Assembly: GCF_002094975.1 (NCBI RefSeq)
Contig: NZ_CP015283.1
Span: 62,001-126,000, forward strand
Length of the DNA stretch: 64,000 nt
Source of the DNA: Streptococcus salivarius
GTDB taxonomy: Bacteria > Bacillota > Bacilli > Lactobacillales > Streptococcaceae
Direction: 5' to 3'
The notes under the pieces were generated by a model that saw nothing but the letters and a program-made list of their open reading frames with translations, was not told where the DNA came from and searched no databases. The position numbers were made by a program, and so were the translations under genes. The first letter of the stretch is position 1, and the number at the start of each line of letters is the position of its first letter. Of the stretch, positions 9,155 to 16,978 are shown in pieces.

Positions 9155-9892
9155 TTAACGGTTTTTCAACCGTTCCAAAAATTCCTTTTTACGTGTGCGC
9201 GAGAGCAGACAAGACTCATCACCCTCAAAAAATACCATATTAGCTGTACGATCAACGCTGGCGACATTGCTAACATTGACAACAAAGGAGCGATGCGTTT
9301 GGAAGAAAATGTCATCCAACTTTGCTACCTCTGCAATCTTTCCATAGAATTCTACCAAGTTTAACTTGGTGTGGGCAATCAACTTATGGGGTACCGGAGC
9401 TGTCTCAATATATAAAATATCTTCATAAGGAAGATTGACATCATTTTTATCTGTTTTGACAGTTAGGCTCTGAGCCTTAGTTTCTTGTTCAACCTGTGAC
9501 TGAGCAAAATCTAATAGTTCTACTAGGGCTCTCTTAAGATCCACATCGTCCATGGATTTATCTACAAAATCAAGGGCTTGAATCTTATAACGAAAGGTCA
9601 AAGGCATAAATTCGGAATAGGCCGTTACAAAAGCAATTTGTGCCTTTAAATCTTCTTTTCGAATCTCCAAGCCAATATCTAGTCCCTGCTTGGTCTGATT
9701 CTTGAGGTCAATATCCAAAAGATAAACCATGGATTTACCTGAGTCCCTGTCAGTATCTAACAATTCCTGACCCTGCTCATAAAAGGTAATCCCATCAACA
9801 ACGGCCTTCGACTCCTCAACTGCTTCGTCCAATAAACGACTAACACGATGACGCTGCAAGGCATCATCTTCAAGGACGATAATAGAAAGCAT
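9155..9892 (-). CDS. LytTR-family response regulator (FasA/BlpR/ComE-like)
   Basis: 245 residues. The receiver domain (~1-125) shows the acidic pair in VLEDD (residues 6-10), phospho-acceptor D60 in LLDIDL and the conserved K near residue 112. A LytTR DNA-binding domain occupies ~145-240 (FYGKIAEV...FFQTHRSFVVNV). Such proteins bind pairs of direct repeats about 21 bp apart; two such pairs lie ~1.5 and 1.9 kb away in front of the small RNA genes. RBS AGAGGG precedes ATG. It is transcribed upstream of the kinase with a 162-bp gap and is divergent from the protease. The FasA assignment is inference. Confidence 0.9.
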   Translation of the reverse strand: MLSIIVLEDDALQRHRVSRLLDEAVEESKAVVDGITFYEQGQELLDTDRDSGKSMVYLLDIDLKNQTKQGLDIGLEIRKEDLKAQIAFVTAYSEFMPLTFRYKIQALDFVDKSMDDVDLKRALVELLDFAQSQVEQETKAQSLTVKTDKNDVNLPYEDILYIETAPVPHKLIAHTKLNLVEFYGKIAEVAKLDDIFFQTHRSFVVNVSNVASVDRTANMVFFEGDESCLLSRTRKKEFLERLKNR

Positions 9893-10105
9893 CTTATTTC
9901 CCTCTTTCTTTCTAATATACTTTAATATACCTACCTAACATTTTATCATAATTAATCGGATAATATTCCTTTTTTTACAGCATAAAATCTTTTTAACTCA
10001 CCACATTTCATTTATAAAACAATTGTTATCTACTTGTCATTTCATCTTCATTTTTAGGTGTTATCATGAGAACTGTTTTTGTTTGATATTAAAAAGGAGA
10101 AAGTT

Positions 10106-11377
10106 ATGTTACGTTCATTTAAAACACAAGGGACTAAGACAAAGACCATCTTGACCCTTGCAACTGTCGGTATCATTAGTGCTTTTCTTGTGGGAAGTCC
10201 TCAGCATGCCTCTGCGGATCAAACCTATGTTTCAGATCCTAATCAGGCTCTGACATTTTCCGAACTTGAAACAGCTACAAATACAAATATCATCGCTCAA
10301 ACAGGTGTATCTAGTGAAACACCTACTACTGTGACTACTGTGTCACATACCTCTGTGGATGGTCTTCATACACATGAAAATGACTATGAACAAACTCCCG
10401 CAAATACTACGACTTTTGAGGAATTGAAACAAGATAGTCAAACAGCTAATAGTACTGTCGACAGCCAGACTGGCAGCAAAACCTATGAGACTAGAATTCC
10501 GACAAATACAGATAGCAATCAGAAGGCTGTAGAAAATCAAGCTGAACCAAAGACCGAAACTGTTGCTCAAGCACAAACCTGGTCAAATGATGGTGCTACA
10601 TGGGTGTCAACAGAAATTAATAATGGTAACGTTCATAAGATTCTATCTACTTATATTCCAAAACCATTAACACCTTCTACAAAACCAACGACAACAGCTA
10701 CACCGAAACCTAAACAATCAACTCCTGCTGTTAGTCAACCTAAAAAAGTGGCCACAGTCGCTAACAAACCTAAAACACCTACAACTCAGCCTAAGAAACC
10801 AACAACGACTGTCACTAAACCTACAGCTCCTAAAGCCACTCCTATCCAACCTGCTAAACCAGTGGACCGAGTTGCTCAAGTATGGCAAAAGAATAACGAA
10901 CTGGTAAAAGAGAATTACGACACTCCTCACTGGTCAAGTAAGGAAGCAACAGTCTTCATCAATGCTAAGAATCCTGAAATCGTGAACGCCTACAAACAAG
11001 CTATCACTTCTTGGAATAACACTGGTGCCTTTAATTTCTTGCTCACTAACGATAAACAAAAAGCTAACATCATTGCTGATGAACGTTATGAAGGTAATGT
11101 AGCAGCTCCTCTTGGGGTTACCTACTCTACTTACTACCTCCCAACAAAGCAATATAGTAATGCTACTGTTTACTTGAATACCTTCCATGTTCAAAACAAT
11201 TATTATCAAAAGAATGGTGGAAAACTCCTTAACACTGCGCAACACGAATTAGGACACTCAATTGGACTTGAGCACAACAGTGCCGTTGCCTCTGTAATGG
11301 AACCTAAAGGTGGTAAGACAAGTATCCAACCTGTTGATATTAACAATGTTAAGAAACTCTATAGCAAGATTGTCTAA
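10106..11377 (+). CDS. Secreted metzincin-like metalloprotease with Pro/Thr-rich linker
   Basis: 423 residues from the ATG with AAGGAG 7 nt upstream. Residues 1-37 form a signal peptide: basic start, hydrophobic core, cleavage after ASA. A Ser/Thr-rich N-terminal region follows, then a Pro/Thr/Lys-rich linker (~195-255) that probably spans the cell wall. The C-terminal catalytic domain carries the zinc motif HELGHSIGLEH (from H380) and a Met-turn SVMEP, as in matrixin-like metzincins. No LPXTG anchor or choline-binding repeat is present, so it is secreted or held by the linker. It is divergent from the LytTR regulator gene and has its own terminator. Substrate unknown. Confidence 0.88.
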   Translation: MLRSFKTQGTKTKTILTLATVGIISAFLVGSPQHASADQTYVSDPNQALTFSELETATNTNIIAQTGVSSETPTTVTTVSHTSVDGLHTHENDYEQTPANTTTFEELKQDSQTANSTVDSQTGSKTYETRIPTNTDSNQKAVENQAEPKTETVAQAQTWSNDGATWVSTEINNGNVHKILSTYIPKPLTPSTKPTTTATPKPKQSTPAVSQPKKVATVANKPKTPTTQPKKPTTTVTKPTAPKATPIQPAKPVDRVAQVWQKNNELVKENYDTPHWSSKEATVFINAKNPEIVNAYKQAITSWNNTGAFNFLLTNDKQKANIIADERYEGNVAAPLGVTYSTYYLPTKQYSNATVYLNTFHVQNNYYQKNGGKLLNTAQHELGHSIGLEHNSAVASVMEPKGGKTSIQPVDINNVKKLYSKIV

Positions 11378-11402
11378 GTTCTTACACTATTACTACAATT
11401 CA

Positions 11403-11432
11403 TAAGCAGACCTATCAGGTTCTGCTTTTTTT
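11403..11432 (+). terminator. Terminator after the metalloprotease gene
   Basis: AAGCAGAcCTATCAGgTTCTGCTT stem-loop followed by a T-run. Confidence 0.85.
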
Positions 11433-11446
11433 ATACAGGTGAGTTG

Positions 11447-11478
11447 ACCATTCAAGACTAGAAAATGACTGTTCATGA
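11447..11478 (+). promoter_or_regulatory. LytTR-type direct repeat upstream of small RNA 1
   Basis: ACCATTCAAGA (11447-11457) and ACTGTTCATGA (11468-11478) are imperfect direct repeats 21 bp apart, the two-helical-turn spacing known for LytTR regulators such as ComE and BlpR. The identical arrangement recurs at 11811-11842. Confidence 0.75.
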
Positions 11479-11484
11479 TTGTTT

Positions 11485-11509
11485 CTTACATATTTTAAAA
11501 ATACGTAAG
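11485..11509 (+). promoter_or_regulatory. Palindrome between LytTR site and -10 of small RNA 1
   Basis: CTTACATATTTT pairs with AAAATACGTAAG. The same palindrome with different central bases is present at 11849-11873, so the symmetry is conserved although the sequence drifts. It lies upstream of the extended -10 TGGTAAAAT (11527-11535). It could be a second operator or part of the activator site. Confidence 0.6.
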
Positions 11510-11541
11510 ATTTTCTTCGTTTTTTTTGGTAAAATAGAAAA

Positions 11542-11736
11542 TGTAAAGAGAGACCGGATGAGTTATAGAACTCAACTTTGTTAGTTTTTGCTCATTATTC
11601 TCATAAACAGAATAACATAGTCTAGGAACCCTTCTTAACATTTATACCTATCTTCCCCAAACACTTTTCCCCCATTCCTAGATTTCCAGATCTCTCCTAA
11701 TAAAGAACGTCTAGCAACAGCAGCTAGGCGTTTTTT
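11542..11736 (+). ncRNA. Small RNA 1, about 195 nt, LytTR-controlled, C/U-rich loop
   Basis: It is predicted to start ~7 nt after the -10 TAAAAT (11530-11535) and to end at the stem CGTCTAGC...GCTAGGCG (11708-11730) plus six T. GAGAGA (11548-11553) can pair with TCTCTC (11691-11696), closing the molecule. TCTAGGAA (11621-11628) pairs with TTCCTAGA (11675-11682) and exposes a 46-nt loop containing CCCTTCTT, TCTTCCCC and TTTTCCCCC, all complementary to Shine-Dalgarno sequences. A hairpin GAGTT-ATAG-AACTC lies near the 5' end. No ORF is conserved between the two copies. Length and LytTR control resemble FasX of S. pyogenes, but I cannot confirm homology. Confidence 0.75.
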
Positions 11737-11810
11737 AGTCTATTAAAGCACATAGTCGTTGGTATTAGCTCACTAGATTAGTAATCGTTCAAAATAATTC
11801 TCACAAAATT

Positions 11811-11842
11811 ACCATTCAAGACCAGAAAATGACTGTTCATGA
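11811..11842 (+). promoter_or_regulatory. LytTR-type direct repeat upstream of small RNA 2
   Basis: ACCATTCAAGA (11811-11821) and ACTGTTCATGA (11832-11842), again 21 bp apart. The two 11-mers are identical to those in front of small RNA 1. Confidence 0.75.
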
Positions 11843-11848
11843 TTGTTT

Positions 11849-11873
11849 CTTACATATTTTTGATATATGTAAG
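11849..11873 (+). promoter_or_regulatory. Palindrome between LytTR site and -10 of small RNA 2
   Basis: CTTACATAT-N7-ATATGTAAG, upstream of the extended -10 TGGTACAAT (11890-11898). The right arm differs from copy 1 yet remains complementary to its left arm. Confidence 0.6.
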
Positions 11874-11904
11874 TTTTCTCTGGTTTTTTTGGTACAATAG
11901 ATAA

Positions 11905-12097
11905 TGTAAAGAGAGATATAATGAGCTGTAGATAAGCGTTTTGTCATTTAAAATTTATTATTCTCATAAACATTTTCTAAATAGTCTAGGAACCCTTCTT
12001 AACATTTATAACTATCTTCCCCAAACACTTTTCCCATTCCTAGATTATCAGATCTCTCACAAGAAAAGCGTCTAGCTCACCCGGCTAGGCTTTTTTT
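11905..12097 (+). ncRNA. Small RNA 2, about 193 nt, paralogue of small RNA 1
   Basis: Promoter TACAAT at 11893-11898; terminator GTCTAGC...GCTAGGC (12070-12090) plus seven T. GAGAGA (11911-11916) pairs with TCTCTC (12053-12058), and TCTAGGAA (11985-11992) pairs with TTCCTAGA (12037-12044). The loop between them is nearly the same as in small RNA 1, with two fewer C in the last C-run. The 5' region (about 11917-11965) is unlike that of copy 1, so the two RNAs may share one target-binding loop but differ in a second function. Confidence 0.75.
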
Positions 12098-12152
12098 CTT
12101 TTTCCATACTTTTGCTATAATAGAGCCATACCGTTTGAAAGGAACTCATAAA

Positions 12153-13031
12153 ATGACTATAGATCAGCAACTTCTTTGCTACAAACGTTTACCAAACTGG
12201 ACAGCTACAACACTTCCGGAAATGGTGACGCAAAAACACAATACTAAGGTGGGAACTTGGGCTAAATTGACCATTCTATCGGGATCTCTTCACTTCTACG
12301 AATTAGACGAAGAGGGAGAGGTTACTGCCGAGCACCTCTTTACCCCCGAGACAGAGATTCCTTTTGTTGAACCACAAGCTTGGCATCGCATCGCTGCTGC
12401 TTCAGATGATTTGGAATGCTATCTTTCTTTTTACTGTAAGCCTGAGGACTACATGGCTAAAAAGTATGACACTAGGGCCCACTCCGAGGTTCTTGAAGCT
12501 GTCCAATCTGGCCATATCAAACCTGGTCGCACCCTTGACCTAGGCTGTGGTCATGGCCGTAACGCTCTTTATTTGGCATCTCTTGGGCATGATGTTACAG
12601 CCGTTGATGTTAATAACGAAGCTACACAACGCATCCAAATGATTGCAGATGAGGAAAATTACAATGTTAGAGCTGGCTACTACGATATCAATGCTGCTGC
12701 TCTTCCTGAGTCTGAGACCTTTGATTTCATCCTCTCAACAGTAGTCTTTATGTTCCTTGATCCGGATCAAATTCCGGCTATTATCAAGAATATGCAAGAG
12801 CGTACTGTCGTCGGTGGTTACAATCTAATTGTCTGTGCCATGGATACTGAGGAACACCCTTGTACCATGCCTTTCCCATTTACGTTTGAAGAGGGAGAGT
12901 TGAAAAATTATTATAGTGACTGGGAGTTAGTCAAGTATAATGAAAATCTTGGTCACCTTCACCGTCTGGATGAATATGGCAATCCCATCGCCCTTCAATT
13001 TGCAACCATGTTAGCTAAGAAGGTTAAATAA
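12153..13031 (+). CDS. tehB: TehB-type SAM-dependent methyltransferase with N-terminal cupin domain
   Basis: 292 residues from the ATG at 12153, which has GAAAGGA upstream. Residues ~1-95 match the DUF1971/TehB-like cupin (WAKLTILSGSLHFYEL...PQAWHRI). Residues ~105-290 are a class I methyltransferase with the SAM loop DLGCGHGRN and an acidic VDVN at strand 2. TehB methylates tellurite and confers tellurite resistance in E. coli; the natural substrate in streptococci is not known. A TATAAT (12114-12119) gives a separate promoter just after the small RNA 2 terminator. Confidence 0.9.
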   Translation: MTIDQQLLCYKRLPNWTATTLPEMVTQKHNTKVGTWAKLTILSGSLHFYELDEEGEVTAEHLFTPETEIPFVEPQAWHRIAAASDDLECYLSFYCKPEDYMAKKYDTRAHSEVLEAVQSGHIKPGRTLDLGCGHGRNALYLASLGHDVTAVDVNNEATQRIQMIADEENYNVRAGYYDINAAALPESETFDFILSTVVFMFLDPDQIPAIIKNMQERTVVGGYNLIVCAMDTEEHPCTMPFPFTFEEGELKNYYSDWELVKYNENLGHLHRLDEYGNPIALQFATMLAKKVK

Positions 13032-13081
13032 GAGCGAATAACTGTAGACGAGCTGAGCACAGCTTGACTTGTCTTCAAAGT

Positions 13082-13116
13082 AAAAACTAGGAACCCAGTC
13101 GGATTCCTAGTTTTTA
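13082..13116. terminator. Bidirectional terminator between tehB and the DUF4767-like gene
   Basis: AAAAACTAGGAA and TTCCTAGTTTTT pair around a 10-nt loop; A- and T-runs on the two sides serve both convergent genes. Confidence 0.85.
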
Positions 13117-13866
13117 ATTGTTTACAATATCTGCATATCCTGATTTAAGGTCTGCATTTTCTGTTTCTTTGACATAATAGACACCACCATTGGTAGTTGG
13201 TGAATAAAGAACAAAGGGAGTCCCATCTTTTTTAATGGTAAAGAAATAACGGTGAACTGATACATTTTCCCATCTCTCGTAAACGGAAACAATAGTATAC
13301 TCAGAACTGCTATTACCATTTGCAGCATAAGTAGCATCCACAGTCTGGTTATGGTCCGACATCCAACGGATAGGCAAAGAAGAAGCCTCATTGGTGATTT
13401 CTTTGTATCCAGGCTGATTCATCTGATTGCCCCAAGAAACCATCAAACTAGCAAGTCGACTAGCCTTATCATTGGTCCAACGTGGATTTTCAGTATAGGC
13501 TTCCTTGGCATGGTTAGCATCAGGTGTGTCAATACTTGCACTGCTAGATTCACTTGTCCTCGTATTTCCGGTCGATGAAGTACTTGATGAGGCACTAGCC
13601 TTATCTGTCGATGAAAATATCGAGCTAGGCACTGTGGCAGATGACTTAGTCTGTTTGACGTTCTTCATTGAACTAGAGACTAGAGTCAAGCCAATGCCAA
13701 CTACGATTGCTACTAGAGCCCCCAGAAGAATATAGATATAATTATAATTTTTCGAGATTCCAATAAGGCCAGACTGATAAGCTAATTGTAGTTCATCTGG
13801 TTTCGGTTTCCGCCCTTGAACTTGCTCAAAACGACTTATCCATTCTGCTTCTGACAGCTTTCGCAT
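13114..13866 (-). CDS. Membrane-anchored protein with GRKP N-terminus and DUF4767-like domain
   Basis: 250 residues from the ATG at 13866, with AGAGGAAAA upstream; the longer ORF has no RBS. Residues 1-35 (EWISRFEQVQGRKPKPDEL) repeat the N-terminal unit of the 6176-7555 protein. A single membrane span (~45-65) is followed by a Ser/Thr-rich stalk and an outer domain of ~125 residues that begins WTNDKASRLASLMVSWGNQM, the pattern of DUF4767 in lactobacilli and streptococci. Function is unknown. The shared N-terminus suggests a common cytoplasmic partner or targeting role. Confidence 0.75.
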   Translation of the reverse strand: MRKLSEAEWISRFEQVQGRKPKPDELQLAYQSGLIGISKNYNYIYILLGALVAIVVGIGLTLVSSSMKNVKQTKSSATVPSSIFSSTDKASASSSTSSTGNTRTSESSSASIDTPDANHAKEAYTENPRWTNDKASRLASLMVSWGNQMNQPGYKEITNEASSLPIRWMSDHNQTVDATYAANGNSSSEYTIVSVYERWENVSVHRYFFTIKKDGTPFVLYSPTTNGGVYYVKETENADLKSGYADIVNN

Positions 13867-13961
13867 AATTTTCCTCTTCTCTTTATCAATTATCTTCCAT
13901 CCTATCATAGAACAGTGATGATGACAATAGTAGAGAGAACTTGAGGTCTACCTTCAACCAA

Positions 13962-15011
13962 TTACCCTTTATTTTCAAAATAACGACGAACAATCGGCGC
14001 CACTTCTTCACCATAAAGTTTAATGGCCTTTAGAACGTCTTCATGTGGCATAGAACCAATCGGGAGATGAAGCATGAAGCGATCTAGCTGTAAATCCTCA
14101 ATAATACGAATGATTTTTTGAGCGACGTGAGCAGGGTCCCCAACGAACATGGCTCCGTTTGGTCCAACACTAGCATAGTACTGCTCTTTAGTCATTTCAG
14201 ACCAGTGTGGGCGATCCTTAGCAATGTTATCCACCGTTTGTTTTGTTGGATAAAAATAATTCTCTATCGCTTGGAAATTATTTTCTTCAATCCAACCCCA
14301 AGAATGAGCAGCCACCTTAAGTTGTTCATCCGAATAACCATTTCGAGCACCTATCTCCTTATAAACCTCAACTAATTTTGCAAAGGCCTTTGGATTTCCT
14401 CCAATTGTAGCATAGGCAATTGGCAGACCTTTTTCCGCAATTTGAATGGTCGACTCAATGTGACCACCTGTCGCTACCCATATTGGAAAATCATCTTGGA
14501 CTGCTCGCGGATACACAGGACGATTGTCAACAGATTGAGTATGCTTACCTTGCCAAGTTAAATTCGTTTGTTTTTTCACTTCCAGAAGCATATCTAGTTT
14601 TTCATTGAAAAGTTCATCATAGTCTGAAAGATCATAGCCAAAAAGTGGAAAACTCTCAACAAAAGAACCTCTACCCGCCATGATTTCTGCACGACCATTT
14701 GACAGAGCATCAATGGTTGCATACTGCTGATAGACACGAACCGGGTCAATAGATGACAAAATGGTTACTGCACTAGATAAACGAATCTTCTTGGTATTCA
14801 CAGCACCTGCTGCAAGAACAATTTCCGGTGCCGATACCGCAAAATCTTCACGGTGATGCTCTCCAATCGCATAAATGTCTAGTCCAACTTGATCCGCCAA
14901 TTCAATCTCTTCAACGAGTTCTCGAATACGTTGGTCATGAGAGATAGCTTTTCCAGTCGATTCTAGGAGGGTTGTTTCTCCAAAAGTTGAAATGCCAAGT
15001 TCAATCGTCAT
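13962..15011 (-). CDS. LLM-class flavin-dependent oxidoreductase
   Basis: 349 residues, usual length of luciferase-like monooxygenases. The N-terminus ELGISTFGE, the EIELADQVGLDIYAIGEHH segment and the AGRGSFVESFPLFGYDL segment are typical of the bacterial luciferase barrel that uses reduced FMN/F420. The streptococcal enzyme's substrate is not known. ATG 15011 has GGAGGAAAG upstream. It is monocistronic by spacing. Confidence 0.88.
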   Translation of the reverse strand: MTIELGISTFGETTLLESTGKAISHDQRIRELVEEIELADQVGLDIYAIGEHHREDFAVSAPEIVLAAGAVNTKKIRLSSAVTILSSIDPVRVYQQYATIDALSNGRAEIMAGRGSFVESFPLFGYDLSDYDELFNEKLDMLLEVKKQTNLTWQGKHTQSVDNRPVYPRAVQDDFPIWVATGGHIESTIQIAEKGLPIAYATIGGNPKAFAKLVEVYKEIGARNGYSDEQLKVAAHSWGWIEENNFQAIENYFYPTKQTVDNIAKDRPHWSEMTKEQYYASVGPNGAMFVGDPAHVAQKIIRIIEDLQLDRFMLHLPIGSMPHEDVLKAIKLYGEEVAPIVRRYFENKG

Positions 15012-15082
15012 AAATCTTTCCTCCAGTAATTCTTTTATTTGTTATGAGAACAACATTATCACTAGTTAGTGATAATTACAAA

Positions 15083-15118
15083 TAAAAAAGCCTAAGACTC
15101 TATTTTCCAAGAAAGGCT
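15083..15118 (-). terminator. Possible terminator overlapping the end of the 110-aa gene
   Basis: AGCCT pairs with AGGCT around a long, weakly paired loop and is followed by six T on the minus strand; the stem is short. Confidence 0.45.
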
Positions 15119-15432
15119 AATAGGGTTAGGCAGAAAAGAAGAACTAAAGCACCCATGACCACTAGGAGACTAAGCTTATAACCCAGAGGATTTTGAGGAT
15201 TTAAACTAGTTCCAAGACCACTCCTACGAAGGACAAATAAGGGTTCTGAGGGAGATTGATTAAGGGTGTAATGCAAGAGATACCTTAAGCAAAATAGAAA
15301 GTAGAGACTCATCCCTGGAAAAATGGCAAGGGGAAGAATCATTCCCTGTGACCACCAAATCATGATTGTAAGAATGATTTGTATCAATAAGAGAGCCCAA
15401 AACAAGTAATAAATGTAGGATTGCTTTTTCAT
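15100..15432 (-). CDS. Small membrane protein of unknown function
   Basis: 110 residues with three predicted membrane spans (~8-28, ~31-52 and ~84-107) and a polar loop (LNQSPSEPLFVLRRSG) between the second and third. AGAGGT precedes the ATG. I recognise no family. It stands alone between the flavin oxidoreductase and exoA. Confidence 0.65.
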   Translation of the reverse strand: MKKQSYIYYLFWALLLIQIILTIMIWWSQGMILPLAIFPGMSLYFLFCLRYLLHYTLNQSPSEPLFVLRRSGLGTSLNPQNPLGYKLSLLVVMGALVLLFCLTLLAFLGK

Positions 15433-15559
15433 TAATATGTACCTCTCAATCTAAGATAAGTATACTCCTCCTAGCGTCCCTTATCAAGCCCATAACTCGC
15501 CTGACACCTTATTTTCTGCTACAATAGATAGGAAAGACTCAAAAAAGGAAACTGTACAC

Positions 15560-16387
15560 ATGAAATTAATTTCTTGGAATATTGATTCCCTAAATGCCGC
15601 CCTTACTAGTGATTCTGCACGCGCTCAATTATCACGCGCTGTTATCGACACCTTGGTCGCTGAAAATGCAGACATCATTGCTATTCAAGAGACAAAACTG
15701 TCTGCCAAAGGTCCGACTAAAAAGCATTTGCAAATCTTGGAAGACTACTTCCCTGACTATGACAATACTTGGCGTTCATCTGTTGAACCTGCCCGTAAAG
15801 GTTATGCTGGAACCATGTTCTTGTATAAAAAAGAATTGACACCAGTTATTACTTATCCTGAAATTGGGGCACCTTCAACCATGGACTGTGAAGGGCGTAT
15901 CATCACTCTCGAATTTGACAATTTCTTTGTGACACAGGTTTACACACCAAACGCTGGCGATGGCCTCAAACGTCTGCTTGAACGTCAAATCTGGGATGAA
16001 AAATATGCGGATTATCTAGCTGAATTGGACGCTCAGAAACCAGTTCTTGCGACTGGTGACTACAATGTTGCCCACAAGGAAATCGACTTGGCTAATCCTT
16101 CAAGTAATCGTCGTTCACCAGGATTTACAGATGAAGAACGTGCTGGCTTCACTAACCTCCTCGCAAAAGGTTTCACAGATACCTACCGTCACCTCAACGG
16201 CGACGTTACAGGAGCTTACACTTGGTGGGCCCAACGTAGCAAAACATCTAAAATCAACAATACAGGCTGGAGAATCGACTACTGGTTGACTTCAAATCGT
16301 ATTGCCGATAAGGTCACAAAATCAGACATGATTGACTCTGGTGATCGCCAAGACCACACACCTATCGTCTTAGAGATTGATTTATAA
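15560..16387 (+). CDS. exoA: Exodeoxyribonuclease III / AP endonuclease
   Basis: 275 residues. The N-terminus MKLISWNID and IIAIQETKLS, the central TGDYNVAHKEIDL and the C-terminal GDRQDHTPIV contain the metal-binding and catalytic residues of the ExoA/Xth family (N7, E47-like, D-x-N, D-H). It cuts DNA at abasic sites in base excision repair. A TACAAT -10 (15520-15525) and an AAAGGAAA site precede the ATG. Terminator follows. Confidence 0.96.
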   Translation: MKLISWNIDSLNAALTSDSARAQLSRAVIDTLVAENADIIAIQETKLSAKGPTKKHLQILEDYFPDYDNTWRSSVEPARKGYAGTMFLYKKELTPVITYPEIGAPSTMDCEGRIITLEFDNFFVTQVYTPNAGDGLKRLLERQIWDEKYADYLAELDAQKPVLATGDYNVAHKEIDLANPSSNRRSPGFTDEERAGFTNLLAKGFTDTYRHLNGDVTGAYTWWAQRSKTSKINNTGWRIDYWLTSNRIADKVTKSDMIDSGDRQDHTPIVLEIDL

Positions 16388-16408
16388 AATAACTCTAGAC
16401 CTAAATCA

Positions 16409-16436
16409 CAAAAAGAGTAGACCTGCTACTCTTTTA
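16409..16436 (+). terminator. Terminator after exoA
   Basis: AAAAGAGTAG-ACCTG-CTACTCTTTT, perfect 10-bp stem. Confidence 0.85.
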
Positions 16437-16459
16437 CTATGCCCAATTAAGGAGAAATT

Positions 16460-16939
16460 ATGAAAACCAAACTTAATACCACTCAAAAGCTCGTTCTGTC
16501 AGCTATTATGATGGCTCTTTACATCGCTATCCTCTTTGTATCTCAAGCCATTTCCTTTGGTGCAGTTCAGATGCGTCTGGCCACTGCTTTATATGGATTA
16601 ACCTACATCTTCCCATTTTTGGTATTCCCAATTAGTCTGGCTAATGCCATCGCAAACTCTTTTGGAGGTTTGGGATTGATTGACGTGGTTGGTGGTTTCT
16701 GTGCTAGCTTTTTAACAACTGGTAGCATCTACCTCATCCGTAAAGCTAAGTTATCTAGCTGGTTCATCATCCTTCCAATCCTACTCGTTCCTGCCTTAGT
16801 GGTACCAATCTGGCTTAGTGCTTTGCTCAAACTTCCTTATTTTGCTCTCGTTATTAATCTCCTCCTAGGACAATTAGTGCCTGCAATCTTGGGAGCAGTT
16901 CTAGTACAAGAGTTAGCTAAACGAGGATATAAAGACTGA
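16460..16939 (+). CDS. QueT-family transporter (queuosine precursor uptake)
   Basis: 159 residues, five or six membrane spans. The pattern LVLSAIMMALYIAILFVS, QMRLATALYGLTYIFPF and LGLIDVVGGF fits the QueT family, membrane proteins predicted to import a queuosine precursor. AAGGAGAAA precedes ATG. A second member lies at 23200-23709; the two keep the D-V-V-G motif but are otherwise diverged. No preQ1 riboswitch fits in the 72-bp leader. Transport specificity is family inference. Confidence 0.8.
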   Translation: MKTKLNTTQKLVLSAIMMALYIAILFVSQAISFGAVQMRLATALYGLTYIFPFLVFPISLANAIANSFGGLGLIDVVGGFCASFLTTGSIYLIRKAKLSSWFIILPILLVPALVVPIWLSALLKLPYFALVINLLLGQLVPAILGAVLVQELAKRGYKD

Positions 16940-16944
16940 CAAAC

Positions 16945-16978
16945 AAAAATATCTCTGCACATTGCAGAGATATTTTTT
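16945..16978. terminator. Bidirectional terminator
   Basis: AAAAATATCTCTGCA and TGCAGAGATATTTTTT form a long stem serving the QueT-like gene (+) and the convergent membrane-protein gene (-). Confidence 0.85.

Larger units (their letters stand above)
11447..12098 (+). repeat. Tandem duplication of a regulator site plus small RNA gene
   Basis: Units 11447-11736 and 11811-12098 are homologous over regulator site, palindrome, promoter, RNA and terminator, with 364-bp periodicity. About 70 bp between the units and the 55 bp up to tehB show nothing else I can support. Confidence 0.8.

Noticed and set aside
10003..10045. Weak CATTTCAT repeats before the metalloprotease gene as a LytTR site
   Set aside because: Spacing is 34 bp instead of ~21 and the match to the small RNA sites is poor; regulation by the same regulator is not supported by sequence.
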